This document shows positions 47,472 to 58,575 of a stretch of 64,000 nt of DNA, piece after piece. Under the pieces are notes generated by a model that searched no databases, was not told the DNA's origin, and saw only the letters and a program-made list of their open reading frames with translations. Numbering within the stretch: position 1 is the first letter of the stretch; every line of letters begins with the position of its first letter. The position numbers were made by a program, and so were the translations under genes. The stretch is from assembly GCA_003254905.1 (NCBI GenBank), contig QANU01002233.1, positions 27,311-91,310 on the forward strand. The letters run 5' to 3'. The stretch comes from Nissolia schottii (taxonomy: Eukaryota; Streptophyta; Magnoliopsida; Fabales; Fabaceae).

Positions 47472-48512
47472 GGGGGTCAAGGCATTCATTTTGGGCATCA
47501 CCTTCCACCCTCCCCCTAAGTTCTCCTAGGCCGAGAACTCCACCATTTCTTTCCATATTTCCCCACTTTTTACATTTCTTTTTTAAGCACTTTAGGGTTA
47601 TGTTAGTAAGTGCTCTGTAGAAGCCTTTTTCTTTTAAGATTTGTAATGGAGTTCTGCCGAATTTAATCCAGGTTCTATTGTTCCATTCTTCTATTTTCAT
47701 TTACTCTTTCCATTACCATTTACTCTTTCATTCTCTTTATTTACTCCTTCTTGCTTTTTACTTGTTCTAATCTTCCATTGTCATTTACATCTTTCCGTCC
47801 CTTTATTTACTTCTTCCTTTTCTTTACTTGTTGTGAGTTTTAATCCTCCAAACATGGAGGAGTAGTTTCTTAATATCTTGCATGCGGTAACTCTAGATTA
47901 AAGATTAATTTGAGGTCTTGCGCTTAAAGTTTATTCATGTCTCGTTCCACCCTAATTAATGATATAGCGATTGCATGTTATTAGTTAAGGTTAAATCTAA
48001 GTTAATGAATCTTGACGATTGTATGATTTATTAAACTTTGATTAAGGAACTTTTGGAGAACTAATCAGATTTGATTAGGTTGTGCAATTGGTGCTTAATT
48101 AATATGGGTTTTAATGCTGAGATCTTGGTTTTAATACCTATATCAACAAATGCTTAAGGGATTGATGATCGTAGTTTCTTAAGTAAATTGCATATTAGTT
48201 AGAGATTTCAACTAATAAACAACGTCTCCTACCATGAATAATTAATGGGGAACCGATGAGAAGTAATCCTTAATCTAGATACGCCGTATACAGGATATTG
48301 CTTTTATCATTGTGTTTTACTCTCGTTTTAATCTCTTTTAAAGTCATCAAACAAACCCCCCGATTTACTTAACTATTATTTGGTTTTAAATTGCTTCTTT
48401 AGGAAACGACCTAGGTTAACCCCCTTTACTACGTTTTTGGGGTTTACTTGGTTTATAAATTATTATTTGATTGCACACTGAAATCTAACGATGTTTTGGT
48501 GAGCGCCAAATT

Positions 48513-48530
48513 TGGCGCCGTTGCCAGGGA
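48513..48530 (+). other. Primer binding site (tRNA-Asp type) of element D
   Basis: TGGCGCCGTTGCCAGGGA, four bases after the LTR end; complementary, with a mismatch or wobble, to the 3' end of plant tRNA-Asp, the usual Athila-lineage primer. Confidence 0.88.
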
Positions 48531-48603
48531 AGCAATTTAGCCAATCTCTTTTCTCCTCTCTCCATTCTTTTTCCTTTTTGTTATTTAGTTTCAGTTCTCA
48601 TGT

Positions 48604-49890
48604 ATGACTCGTTCCTTGCCTGACCTTACCTTAGCCAATTTTGATCCCGAAATCGAAAGAACGCTAAGGAGACTTAGGCAAGAATCGAGGCAGCAAAGAG
48701 AACCTCCTGTTACTACTGATAATACTATTTCTGTTACAGGTAACATGGCAAACCCTGCTCAAACTTTGGGCCAGTTGGCCGCCCCTGACTATTCTTATGA
48801 GCCATCCAGTGTAGTTTTCCCTGACGACGCCATGGACTTTGAAATAAAATCCAACTTTTTACATCACTTACCTAAGTTTCATGGCTTGCCGTCAGAAAAC
48901 CCACACCGCCATCTCAAGGTGTTTGTGATGACCTATAATACCATGAGATCGCAGTCTGTCACCGCTGACTTGGTAAAGCTTAAAGCTTTTCCATTTTCTC
49001 TAGAAGGTGCGGCCCGAGACTAGTATTACAGTATCCCTCACCAAGTAGTAAATAGTTGGCTGGGCTTAAAGAAACTGTTTCTTGAAAAATACTTCCCAGC
49101 TAGCCGAGTTTTCGCTCTACGGAAAGAAATTTCTGGAATCCAACAGAGGCCCGATGAGACCATGGGAGAATATTGGGAGAGATTCCAAAGTCTATGCGAC
49201 ATGTGCCCACACCATGGGTTCACTGACGTACAACTATTGGAGCACTTTTACGAAGGTCTCAGCCTCATGGATCGGAAATGGATTGACTCCGCTGCTGGTG
49301 GTATTCTAAAGAACAGGAAAACACCAGAAGAAGCCAGACAGTTGATCAGTGAGATGGCTGATCATTCTAGGTACGAGATGCGAGCAAACAGGAATACCAG
49401 AGGAGCATATGAAGTTGCTATTGACCGCCCCAACCATGAGTACGTGTCTCTTACTGAAAGGATTGATAAACTAGCAGAAATGGTCAGTGTTATGGCCATG
49501 GGGCACCAAACTCAAGCGGTATGCTCCCTTTGTCCCGATGGCATCTCTTACTCTCCCGAGCAGTGCCCACTACTCATGGATGAGACTTCCGCAGTTGCGG
49601 CCATGTTCCCGGGTAAGCCAGACCAATCCAACCAGCAGAGGTATGATCCCTACAGCAATACCTATAACCCAGGCTGGAAGGATAACCCGGCATTCAAGTG
49701 GAGTAACAACTCCAACACACTAAACCCGCAGCCACAACCCAAACCATTCCCACAACAACAACAAAGAAGATATGTGCCTCCTCCGCAGATGTCACAGCAG
49801 CAATTCCAACCCGCGCCACAACAACAGTTCCATCCCTCTCCACAACTTCCACAAGCTGCCCATCAGAGAATTCTATGTTACAAGATATGA
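48604..49890 (+). pseudogene. gag: Athila-like gag of element D
   Basis: ATG 48604 (MTRSLPDLTLANFDPEIERT). The capsid region shows NFLHHLPKFHGLPSENPHRH and, after a TAG at 49021 that replaces a sense codon in the AARD/YYSIP region, continues in the same frame with WLGLKKLFLEKYFPASR, GEYWERFQSLC and GLSLMDRKWIDSAAGG. A Gln/Pro-rich stretch follows (about 49730-49860). The frame is lost near 49873, and the next frame opens at 49875. It encodes the particle protein. One stop plus the shift make it non-functional. Confidence 0.88.
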
Positions 49891-51794
49891 TGAAAATGAT
49901 GCAGGAAATGCAGGCATCCCAGAAGAAGTATGAGGCTGCTTTGTCGATAATACAAAATGAAATCCATTCAAACAAGCAGTCACAATCGAGCAGCTCATCC
50001 CATCTTCCCTCGCAGACTATTCCAAATCTGAGAGCAAATGTAAGTGCTATCACCTTAAGATCTGGTACTATTTTGCAGGCACCGCAGGTTGAAGATTCTG
50101 AAGACTCGGGCGATCACATTGAAGAAAAAGAATTCGAAAGAAAAGCCAGAGAAGAAGACTCTGACGAAGACACTGGAGCAGAAGGTTTGAAGCGGACCAA
50201 GGAATCTAACAGGTGTCTGGAACCATTGCAGACAGGAGAAGCACCAGTCCCACTTCCTTTCTCGCATAAAGGTCCTAAACCCAAGTCCGCTGCTACGCTT
50301 CAGTTAGAAAAAGAATTTTTGGAGACATTCCGGAAGGTAGAGGTGAACATCCCCTTGCTTGAGGTAATCAGACAAATCCCCAAGTATGCAAAGTTCTTGA
50401 AGGACTTGTGTACCAACAAGGGAAGGCTGAAAGACACCACACAAGTCAGCATGGGAGCAAATGTATCATCTATCATCAAATCTAGTCCATTACCTCCTAA
50501 ATGCACAGACCCAGGTACGCTTTTAGTTCCATGTGTCATAGGACAAAGATTATTTACAAAAGCCTTGGCAGATTTAGGAGCCGCAATCAATGTTATGCTG
50601 AAGTCTATTTACCAATCTTTGCACACGGGAAATCTAAAGCCAACTGGATTAATCATCCAACTTGCTAACCGAAGTACCGCCAGACCAGAAGGTATTTTGG
50701 AAGATGTCTTGGTAAAGGGAAACGATTTAATATTTCCTACAGATTTCTATGTATTAGAAATGGAAAATGACATCAATGTCAACCAGCCTAGATTAATCTT
50801 AGGACGGCCCTTTTTGAAAACTGCAGGGGCCAAGATTGATGTACATGCTGGTACATTATCTATGGAATGCGAAGACATGCATGTGCAATTTGGTTTACCT
50901 GAAGCAATGCATTACCCTTCGGAGGAACATTCAGTTTTTCAAATTGATGTTATTGACTCTTTAATTTTGGATACTTATGATATATGGGCTGATAAAATGC
51001 TAGAACTAACACCAGAATTTGAATGCCCTAATTGTGATGGAGTTAGTAACTTGTGTTCTGTTTGTAAAGAAATAGATGAGTCTTTCCAAGAAGGTTTGAA
51101 TGATAATTTTGTAAATTCTGAATTTGATGCACTTAACATATCTCCTGTTTTAGAAGTCAGTGAAGTTGCAGGTACAGACAGTAAAGCAGCAAGTCCAGAG
51201 TTAAAGGCTCTTCCTTCTCATCTCAAGTACACTTTCCTAGGAGATGATGCCACACTACCAGTAATTATAGCGAATGATCTCTCCTCTCAGGAGGAAGAAA
51301 GGTTGGTCGGTGTGCTCAAGAAGCACAAGAAAGCCATTGGGTGGACCATAGATGATATCACTGGAATCAGTCCTTCTACATGCACCCATAGGATACTCCT
51401 AGAAGAAGGGGCAAAGCCAGTTAGACAACCACAGAGACAGCTTAATCCACTCATTCAAGATGTCGTGAAAAAGGAAGTAATGAAGCTTTTAAAAGCTGGC
51501 ATTATCTATCCTATTTCAGACAGCGAGTGGGTAAGTCCAGTTCAAGTGGTCCCAAAAAAGTCTGGAATTACGGTGATAAAGAATGAAAACAATGAGTTGA
51601 TCCCCACGAGAGTGCAAAATAGCTGGCGGGTTTGCATTGATTATAGACGCCTTAACAACGCCACCCGCAAGGATCATTATCCCCTGCCCTTCATTGACCA
51701 AATGCTTGAACGACTAGTAGGTAAATCTCATTACTGTTTTCTCGATGGTTATACAGGTTATTTCCAAATTCACATAGCCCCGGAGGATCAATAA
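49875..51794 (+). pseudogene. pol: Element D pol, first part: protease and RT start
   Basis: A 639-residue open stretch. Residues 1-60 are the end of gag (MMKMMQEMQASQKKYEAAL). The protease region has the active-site-like ADLGAAINVM at about residue 232. RT begins about residue 515 (HRILLEEGAKPVRQPQRQL, KEVMKLLKAGIIYPISDSEW, WRVCIDYRRLNNATRKDHYP) and reaches LDGYTGYFQIHIAPEDQ, which carries the first catalytic Asp. A TAA at 51792 ends it, and six bases later solo LTR H is inserted. RT resumes at 52773. Confidence 0.92.
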
Positions 51795-51798
51795 AAGA

Positions 51799-52767
51799 TG
51801 ATATGAACCCAGCCATCAAGTCAATTGACCAAGTCCAAGTAGATGGGGGCCCAATGACAAGGGGAAGGATGAGAAGAATACAAGAAATAGTTAATAAAGA
51901 AATATTGGCTCTAAATAATCAATGGCAATCTGAAAATACAAGCCCAAAAGAAGTAATGATCATCCAAGCCCAAAACCAATAATGTTGTCGTTGGACTTTG
52001 AGCAACCTGTAATAATTGGGTCATAACTTGGGCTGTAGTAATCCAATTAAGATGAAACCGGTGCCATTTGAAAGCTAAGACAAAATGCTTCAACTTCCAT
52101 GAAGACAAGAAGACCAAACGAAGTCTTTTAGGTGGTTATTTTCATTGGTGAAGTTAACAGCTTTTATTAGTGGAGCATTTAACTTTGGGAGTGGAATTTT
52201 AGTGCATGGGTTTTAGTGGCTAATAATGTAGTGGGTAATCAATGTTAAATAGTGACCAATAAATTTTTGAATAGTGGTGATTTGAAAGGGTTCTAATAAG
52301 TTCTATAAATAGGAGAACTTTGTAATTCATAAGGCACCCTTGAAGTGAAATACAATCTAAATTTTCAGAATTCTTTCACCCATTGTGAGAGTTTTTATTA
52401 TATCTTCTTTTGCTCTTGTGAGACCTTGTCTTGTCAATCTTCTTTATAAGGTTGGTGATTCAAACTTCCAAAAGCCCTTAATTCGTGCTTCAACCCAGGT
52501 GCGTTGTTGTGTGGTTTGGTTTAATTGTGTTCGTGGTTAAACAATCGTCTAATTAGCAGGTCACGTTTCCCTTTAACGTTGGTTGGCTAATTACAATTGT
52601 TAGGTCATTGAACTCCACAAACTTAGAGTCTATCACTCCCAATTTTTCCTTTCCAAATCTGGAGTGTTTGCTCATATCCCTCTTTTCAATTATCCGTTTT
52701 ATTTGAATTCCTTTTGTTTTGCCTACGCCGTGAAGATTGGGCCAAATTCCTCTAGAGGTTCATATCA
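51799..52767 (+). mobile_element. Solo LTR H in the RT of element D, 969 bp
   Basis: It begins TGATATGAACC and ends GGTTCATATCA, an 11-base inverted terminus, with perfect AAAGA target copies at 51794-51798 and 52768-52772. TATA box (TATAAATA) at 52304. No coding frame. A fragment of the same family is at 59946-60091. The termini resemble LTR I. Confidence 0.9.
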
Positions 52768-52772
52768 AAAGA

Positions 52773-53253
52773 CCACCTTTACGTGTCCCTTTGGTACATT
52801 GGCCTATTGAAGGATTCCATTTGGACTTTGCAATGCACCTGCTACTTTTCAACGTTGTATGATGAGTATTTTTTCTGATTTTCTGGAAGTTTTTATGGAT
52901 GACTTTACTGTCTTTGGAACTTCTTTCGATTCTTGTTTAGAAAGCCTTGCTAGAGTACTTCAACGTTGCATCGAAACTAACCTTGTCCTAAATTATGAAA
53001 AATGTCATTTTATGGTTCAACAAGGTATAGTTTTAGGGCACGTAGTCTCTAGTAAAGGAATTGCCATAGACCCTGCCAAAATAGATGTTATTTCTTCTTT
53101 GCCTTACCCCGCCTGTGTGCGGGAGATTCGTTCCTTCCTTGGCCATCCACTTACCTCCCTGTTGCACAAAGATACAGACTTTGTTTTTGATGATACGTGC
53201 AAGAAAGCGTTTGATGCCTTGAAGCATGCCTTGACGACAACTCCTATTATCCA
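52773..53253 (+). pseudogene. Element D pol, RT middle part
   Basis: It continues RT after H: FGLCNAPATFQRCMMSIFSD, then FMDDFTVFG with the second pair of catalytic Asp residues, LVLNYEKCHFM and VSSKGIAIDPAKI. A TGA near 52808 is in frame before this stretch. It stops at the N at 53254. The part of pol normally joining RT to RNase H is absent here. Confidence 0.88.
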
Positions 53254-53313
53254 NTTTTAATATACAATGTTCAATTATAGAATAATAAAATAGGGTACAA
53301 AATACACCTATCA
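53254..53313 (-). mobile_element. Assembly N plus terminal fragment of a minus-strand LTR C
   Basis: A single N at 53254 is followed by 59 bases that match the plus-strand 3' end of the reverse LTR C at 26773-26832 (ending GTACAAAATACACCTATCA). After it pol resumes. The N therefore most likely stands for an unassembled insertion of the C family, plus its missing target and a lost stretch of pol. Confidence 0.85.
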
Positions 53314-54977
53314 GTAAGTTTCCGCATGTCATAGCTTATGCCTCAAGGACTTTGGATGCCGCGCAATCTAATTACACCACTACAGAAAAGGAACTTTTAG
53401 CAATAGTATTTGCTCTGGATAAATTCCGATCTTATTTGCTTAGTTCTAAGGTGGTGGTGTATACAGATCACGCCGCTCTAAAGTACCTTCTGAAAAAACC
53501 TGAGGATAAACCAAGGCTCATTAGATGGATGCTACTACTCCAAGAATTCGATTTAGAAATTAAAGATAAAAGTGGAGCAGAAAATCTAGTAGCAGATCAT
53601 CTAAGTCGCCTGACACATATCTCAGCCAATCCATTTCCACTTCGGGATGACTTTCCCGATGACTCCCTGTTAATGATATCTAAAAGACCTTGGTATGCGG
53701 ATATCGTAAATTACTTGGTCTCAAATAAAGGACCCCCACATTTTTCAAAAACCCAATTAGCAAAGCTTAAGAGCGATGCTAAGTATTATATATGGGAGGA
53801 TCCTTATCTTTGGAAAATTTGTAGCGACCAAGTAATTAGACGATGTGTCCCAAGCTCAGAGTTTGAGTCCATTCTCAAGTTCTGTCATACCTTTGCAAGT
53901 GGTGGCCACTTTGGACCCCAACGCACAGCCAGAAAGGTTTTAAATTCAGGATTTTATTGGCCTTCATTATTTAAGGATGCTTATGAATTCTATAAATCCT
54001 GTGAACAATGCCAAAGAACAGGTAACCTCACGTGGAGAAATGAAATGCCCCAACAACCATTATTATTTTGCAAAATTTTTGATGTATGGGGGATTGATTT
54101 CATGGGCCCATTTCCTGTTTCTCATGGTTACACTTATATTCTTTTGGCTGTTGATTATGTATCTAAATGGATAGAAGCAGTTGCCACCAGGTCTAACAAT
54201 GCTGCCATAGTTGTGTCTTTTGTCCGGTCTAACATCTTTTGCAGGTTTGGAATGCCGAGAGTGATCGTTAGTGACCAGGGAACACATTTTTGTTACCGGC
54301 GCATGGACGCTTTGCTCCGTAAATACGGGGTTGTTCATAGGGTATCCACTCCCTACCATCCCCAAACTAACGGGCAAGCAGAAGTGTCCAACAGGGAAAT
54401 CAAGGGAATCCTGGAGAAAATGGTCAAGCCCAACAGAAAGGACTGGTCGTTACGTTTGGATGATGCTCTTTGGGCCTATAGGACCGCATACAAGACTCCC
54501 ACTGGGATGAGTCCATTCCGACTGGTATTTGGAAAGCCTTGCCACTTGCCAGTAGAATTGGAGCACTGGGCATATTGCGTTGTAAAACAATGCAACATGG
54601 ATTTAGAGCAAGCTGGGAGCCACCGGAAATTACAACTCCAACAATTGGAAGAACTCCGGTTGGATGCATATGAGAATTCTCGGCTCTACAAAGAGAAAAC
54701 CAAGTTGTTCCATAATAAGCACATTCTACGCAAATCTTTTCAAGAAGGGCAACTGGTGTTGCTTTAAAATTCTAGGCTCAAACTCATGCCTGGAAAACTC
54801 TGATCTCGATGGGATGGTCCTTATGTGATTACCAAGGTTCACCTGTACGGAAAAATCGAGCTCAAGGATCCAAAGACGGCCAGTACATTTGCAGTTAATG
54901 GACATCGTTTGAAGCCGTATCACGACACTGCTGGAAATGTCCAAGAGGAAGTGGAGGTTCAATTTCTTGCCATCCCA
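53314..54977 (+). pseudogene. Element D pol, RNase H and integrase
   Basis: Open frame 53352-54767 (471 residues), with similarity from 53316 onward. RNase [46 protein letters not shown]. The integrase zinc region has [11 protein letters not shown] and CEQCQRTGN (about residues 178-220). The integrase core has Asp in GIDFMGPFP, Asp in VSDQGTHF and Glu in [13 protein letters not shown], so the D,D,E triad is present. TAA at 54765 comes before the usual tail; weaker similarity continues to 54977 (DGPYVITKVHLYGKIELKD). RNase H lacks its first part because of the lesion at 53254. Confidence 0.92.
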
Positions 54978-56397
54978 TGACCAAGGAAGCTGCTATCAAT
55001 GTCCAACTTAAGGGTGGGAGACAACCCACCGTTTGTGAGCTTTTCCTTCCCTTACTCTTATTTATTTGTTTTTATCTTTTCTTTCTTGCCCTGTTTTGTG
55101 CATCAAAGCTAGTACAATTCTTCAAAGTGTGGGGTGGGGAAGTTAAGATTTTTAACTGTGCATTACTTGTAAAATTCATCAATTAGGTAGAATTTAGACT
55201 AGTGAATGATTGATTTGTGCAATGTGCATTGTTGTATTTTAATTATGGCATTATGCTTGATTGAGCATTTTATAAATCTTGGCATGTTCTAATTAATTGA
55301 AGATATTACCTGGTAAGCTTTTGAGCCATTTATAGGATAGCAACCTTACATGCTATTCCTTTCTTTGTTGTGGGTACACTAACTAGTGTTCAAATCCAGA
55401 ACTTGCCTGATTCTTTGCATTACACTTTTGCCCTTGTATGTGACATGTGACATGATTGAGGCATTCCTTGTGCATTTAGCTTACATACCCATATTAGCCT
55501 ACCTTGAATATTTGATCCTAGTTAGCCCCCTTGAGCCTTGAACCCTTTTATTGTATAACTAGCCCATTACGAGCCATTAAACCAAGAAAAACCATGATAC
55601 ACCTAGCTTTAGGGCTTAGGAGAATTATGGTCCATCTGTTCATATGTGCTAAACAATAAAGTGTGGGGTTACATGAGGCCATGTAACATTCAAGTAGGGG
55701 GGACAGCAACCACAATTACTTCTATTGGTTGAAAAAAACATCCATAAAAAAAAAGCGCAATTTTTTTGCAATAACAACCGATTAGGTGCACCAATAGAAA
55801 CTCTCCCCTAAGCTGTGAGTAAGCAATGACAAGAGAAGCTATTGAAGATCAAGGTTCGTACATCGTTGTTTAAGCACATATGCCATGAATTCTACTAAGT
55901 CTTAGGCTTTAGCTCACTGGCCATATGCTGTCCCAACTTGACCTTGACCCCATTACAACCTTTGAAAGACCTCTTGATGCATGTCGTATATATTTGGTGA
56001 ATCATGATGCTTAGAAGAAAGTCAATCCTATGGAGGCGACTCTAGTATAGTGTTTTGAGAGAACATTGAATAACCCTATACACTTTGAGTGACGAGTGAC
56101 ACACACTAACCTGTGAGGCCCAATTAATTTTAACATGCCTTGACTTATTCTTTGTTCATGATTGATACGCCAAGGAAATTACTTTTAATGCACAATGATA
56201 TCATCTTTTGTCTAAATGTACTCTAATTTTTGGATTGTCATGCATTTTGCACAGTTGTCTGGTAATTAGTGAGTCGGCTTAAGTGCCTCCCTGAGTTTTG
56301 CGGCTTTGTAGGGGGATGTAAATAGTGTCGCCGCACCAAAAAGATTTTCATTTTTGCTCAAGTTCTTAGTTTCTTGCATGAGGACATGCAAATGTTT
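54978..56397 (+). other. Element D region between integrase and 3' LTR, non-coding
   Basis: In Calypso-type relatives this slot can hold an env-like ORF; here no open frame of note remains. The frame at 54977-55186 has a hydrophobic stretch (LFLPLLLFICFYLFFL) but no other feature. Polypurine-like AAGTGTGGGGT words occur at 55125, 55658 and 56398. Confidence 0.65.
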
Positions 56398-56412
56398 AAG
56401 TGTGGGGTAGTT
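56398..56412 (+). other. Polypurine tract of element D
   Basis: AAGTGTGGGGTAGTT ending at the base before the 3' LTR. Confidence 0.85.
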
Positions 56413-58090
56413 TGATAAGTAGATTTTATACCTTATTTTACTACTCTATAAATGAGCAATTCATATTTAAATGTGTAGGGTTTAACACTTAATCAATATG
56501 TTTTTACACATAGTCCTCTTTTCAGAGAAATTAAGAAAAATGGTAAGATTATGCATTATTTTACTCTTAGAATTTAATATTTCTTTTGGAGTTTTCTATT
56601 ATGACATTTCAGGAAATAAAGGTTCAAGAAGATCATTGAAGAATTGAAGAGAAGATGTGACCAAGGACAAAAGAGGAAAGAAGCAAGATGGCGAGTTTGA
56701 GCCACATCGCTCAGTGGAGAAACAACTATCGCCCAGCGAAACCACAATCACCGCTCAGCGATGCAGCAGGAAACGCTCAGCAAAGCTGAACAAAGCGCTC
56801 AACGATGAATACCCCTTCGCTCAGCGAAAGTACCAACTTGCACCGGCGCATTTAATGCTCCAGGCTGGCGCTAGCTTAGTTGTCAGCGCCGCCCTTGTAA
56901 AAGCTGACCAGCGCATTTAATGAAGCCGTGTAAGCTGCCTAAATTGACTCAGCCGCTCAGTGCCACCGCCAAACCGCTCAGCGATAAGCCTTGAATCGCT
57001 CAGCGATGGTACTAAACCGCTGAGCGATCCTGCCGAACCTTGGCCTATAAATAGGGGGCCAAGGCATTCATTTTGGGCATCACCTTCCACCCTCCCCCTA
57101 AGTTCTCCTAGGCCGAGAACTCCACCATTTCTTTCCATATTTCCCCACTTTTTACATTTCTTTTTTAAGCACTTTAGGGTTATGTTAGTAAGTGCTCTGT
57201 AGAAGCCTTTTTCTTTCAAGATTTGTAACGGAGTTCTGCCGAATTTAATCCAAGTTCTATTGTTCCATTCTTCTATTTTCATTTACTCTTTCCATTACCA
57301 TTTACTCTTTCATTCTCTTTATTTACTCCTTCTTGCTTTTTACTTGTTCTAATCTTCCATTGTCATTTACATCTTTCCGTCCCTTTATTTACTTCTTCCT
57401 TTTCTTTACTTGTTGTGAGTTTTAATCCTCCAAACATGGAGGAGTAGTTTCTTAATATCTTGCATGCGGTAACTCTAGATTAAAGATTAATTTGAGGTCT
57501 TGCGCTTAAAGTTTATTCATGTCTTGTTCCACCCTAATTAACGATATAGCGATTGCATGTTATTAGTTAAGGTTAAATCTAAGTTAATGAATCTTGACGA
57601 TTGTATGATTTATTAAACTTTGATTAAGGAACTTTTGGAGAACTAATCAGATTTGATTAGGTTGTGCAATTGGTGCTTAATTAATATGGGTTTTAATGCT
57701 GAGATCTTGGTTTTAATACCTATATCAACAAATGCTTAAGGGATTGACGATCGTAGTTTCTTAAGTAAATTGCATATTAGTTAGAGATTTCAATTAATAA
57801 ACAACGTCTCCTACCATGAATAATTAATGGGGAACCGATGAGAATTAATCCTTAATCTAGATATGCCGTATGCAGGATATTGCTTTTATCATTGTGTTTT
57901 ACTTTCGTTTTAATCTCTTTTAAAGTCATCAAACAAACCCCCCCGATTTACTTAAATATTATTTGGTTTTAAATTGCTTCTTTGGGAAACGACCTAGGTT
58001 AACCCCCTTACTACGTTTTTGGGGTTTACTTGGTTTATAAATTATTATTTGATCGCACACTGAAATCTAACGACGTTTTGGTGAGCGTCA
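56413..58090 (+). mobile_element. 3' LTR of element D
   Basis: TGATAAGTAGATTTTATACC to TTTTGGTGAGCGTCA, the same length as the 5' LTR with scattered single-base differences, mostly C/T or G/A. Confidence 0.93.
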
Positions 58091-58223
58091 GCCGCATTGA
58101 CTCGCTTTAGACTGATCTTCGCGGTGATATAGAGTGATTGGCCAAATGTGTTGAAGACCTAGCCTCAATCCAAAATGATGTTTCCCTCGACAACATTCAC
58201 TTTTCTAGTGACGCTGAACCATG
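58091..58223 (+). pseudogene. Sirevirus extra 3' ORF, last part
   Basis: It continues the ORF interrupted at 46830 and ends in TGA at 58221. A frame reads short acidic, coiled-coil-like sequence (CVEDLASIQNDVSLDNIHFS). A TAG in the same frame near 58128 interrupts it. Confidence 0.65.
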
Positions 58224-58575
58224 ACTCGTGTTTTATTATCTTTCTTGTACTTAGTTTTAATCTGACAGTCTAGTTTGGTTATTTGTTGTAATAGTTTAGT
58301 TATTATTTGTTTCCGTTGAACTTGTTTAGTTCTAACTATTGTTTATGTTTTCTGTTGTACGTCTGGATTGTTATAACTATTGTTGTATACTTATATAATC
58401 ATGTTTTCTGTTTCGTTGTAGTGTTCTTTTTGTTTTGTGTGTTATATCTATATTGTTTGGTTATTCTCTGTGTTGGCTATTTGTTGTATTCCTTTTTTTC
58501 TTTTTGATGATGTCAAAAAGGGGAAGAAAGGTTGTGTGTGTGTCTGGCTCCTTGGTCTGCTTTAAACAGGGGGAG
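58224..58575 (+). other. Sirevirus 3' untranslated tail
   Basis: T/G-rich, with a polypurine-like run 58515-58531 (AAAAAGGGGAAGAAAGG) after 'gatgatgtc', typical of the end of Sireviruses, and ACAGGGGGAG at 58566-58575, the left half of the terminal polypurine tract. Confidence 0.6.

Larger units (their letters stand above)
46831..48508 (+). mobile_element. 5' LTR of element D
   Basis: TGATAAGTAGATTTTATACC to TTTTGGTGAGCGCCA. CGCTCAGCG words at 47126-47445 directly upstream of the TATA box (47464). The region with 'cttgcatgcggtaactctagatta' is shared with LTR C. Confidence 0.93.
46831..58090 (+). mobile_element. Element D: Athila-like (Calypso-type) Ty3 retrotransposon, 11,260 bp
   Basis: LTRs 46831-48508 and 56413-58090 (1,678 bp each, about 98-99% alike by eye), target copies GCCGT (46826-46830) and GCCGC (58091-58095). 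Order: primer site of tRNA-Asp type, gag, protease, RT, RNase H, integrase, a non-coding stretch, polypurine tract. The order, TGATAAG terminus and TGGCGCCGTTGCC primer site are those of the Athila lineage. It is inactivated by stops, a gag-pol frameshift, insertion of solo LTR H in RT and a deleted or unassembled piece at 53254. The high LTR likeness indicates a recent insertion relative to the other elements. Confidence 0.92.

Noticed and set aside
51799-52767. DNA transposon (terminal inverted repeat 11 bp) instead of an LTR
   Set aside because: Termini are TG...CA with a 5-bp target duplication and an LTR-style TATA box; no transposase, and similar-ended LTR I is present. Solo LTR fits better, though a non-autonomous element is not fully excluded.
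54977-55186. Hydrophobic 69-residue frame after element D integrase, possible env remnant
   Set aside because: Only one hydrophobic run in T-rich DNA; too short and without other features to call an envelope.
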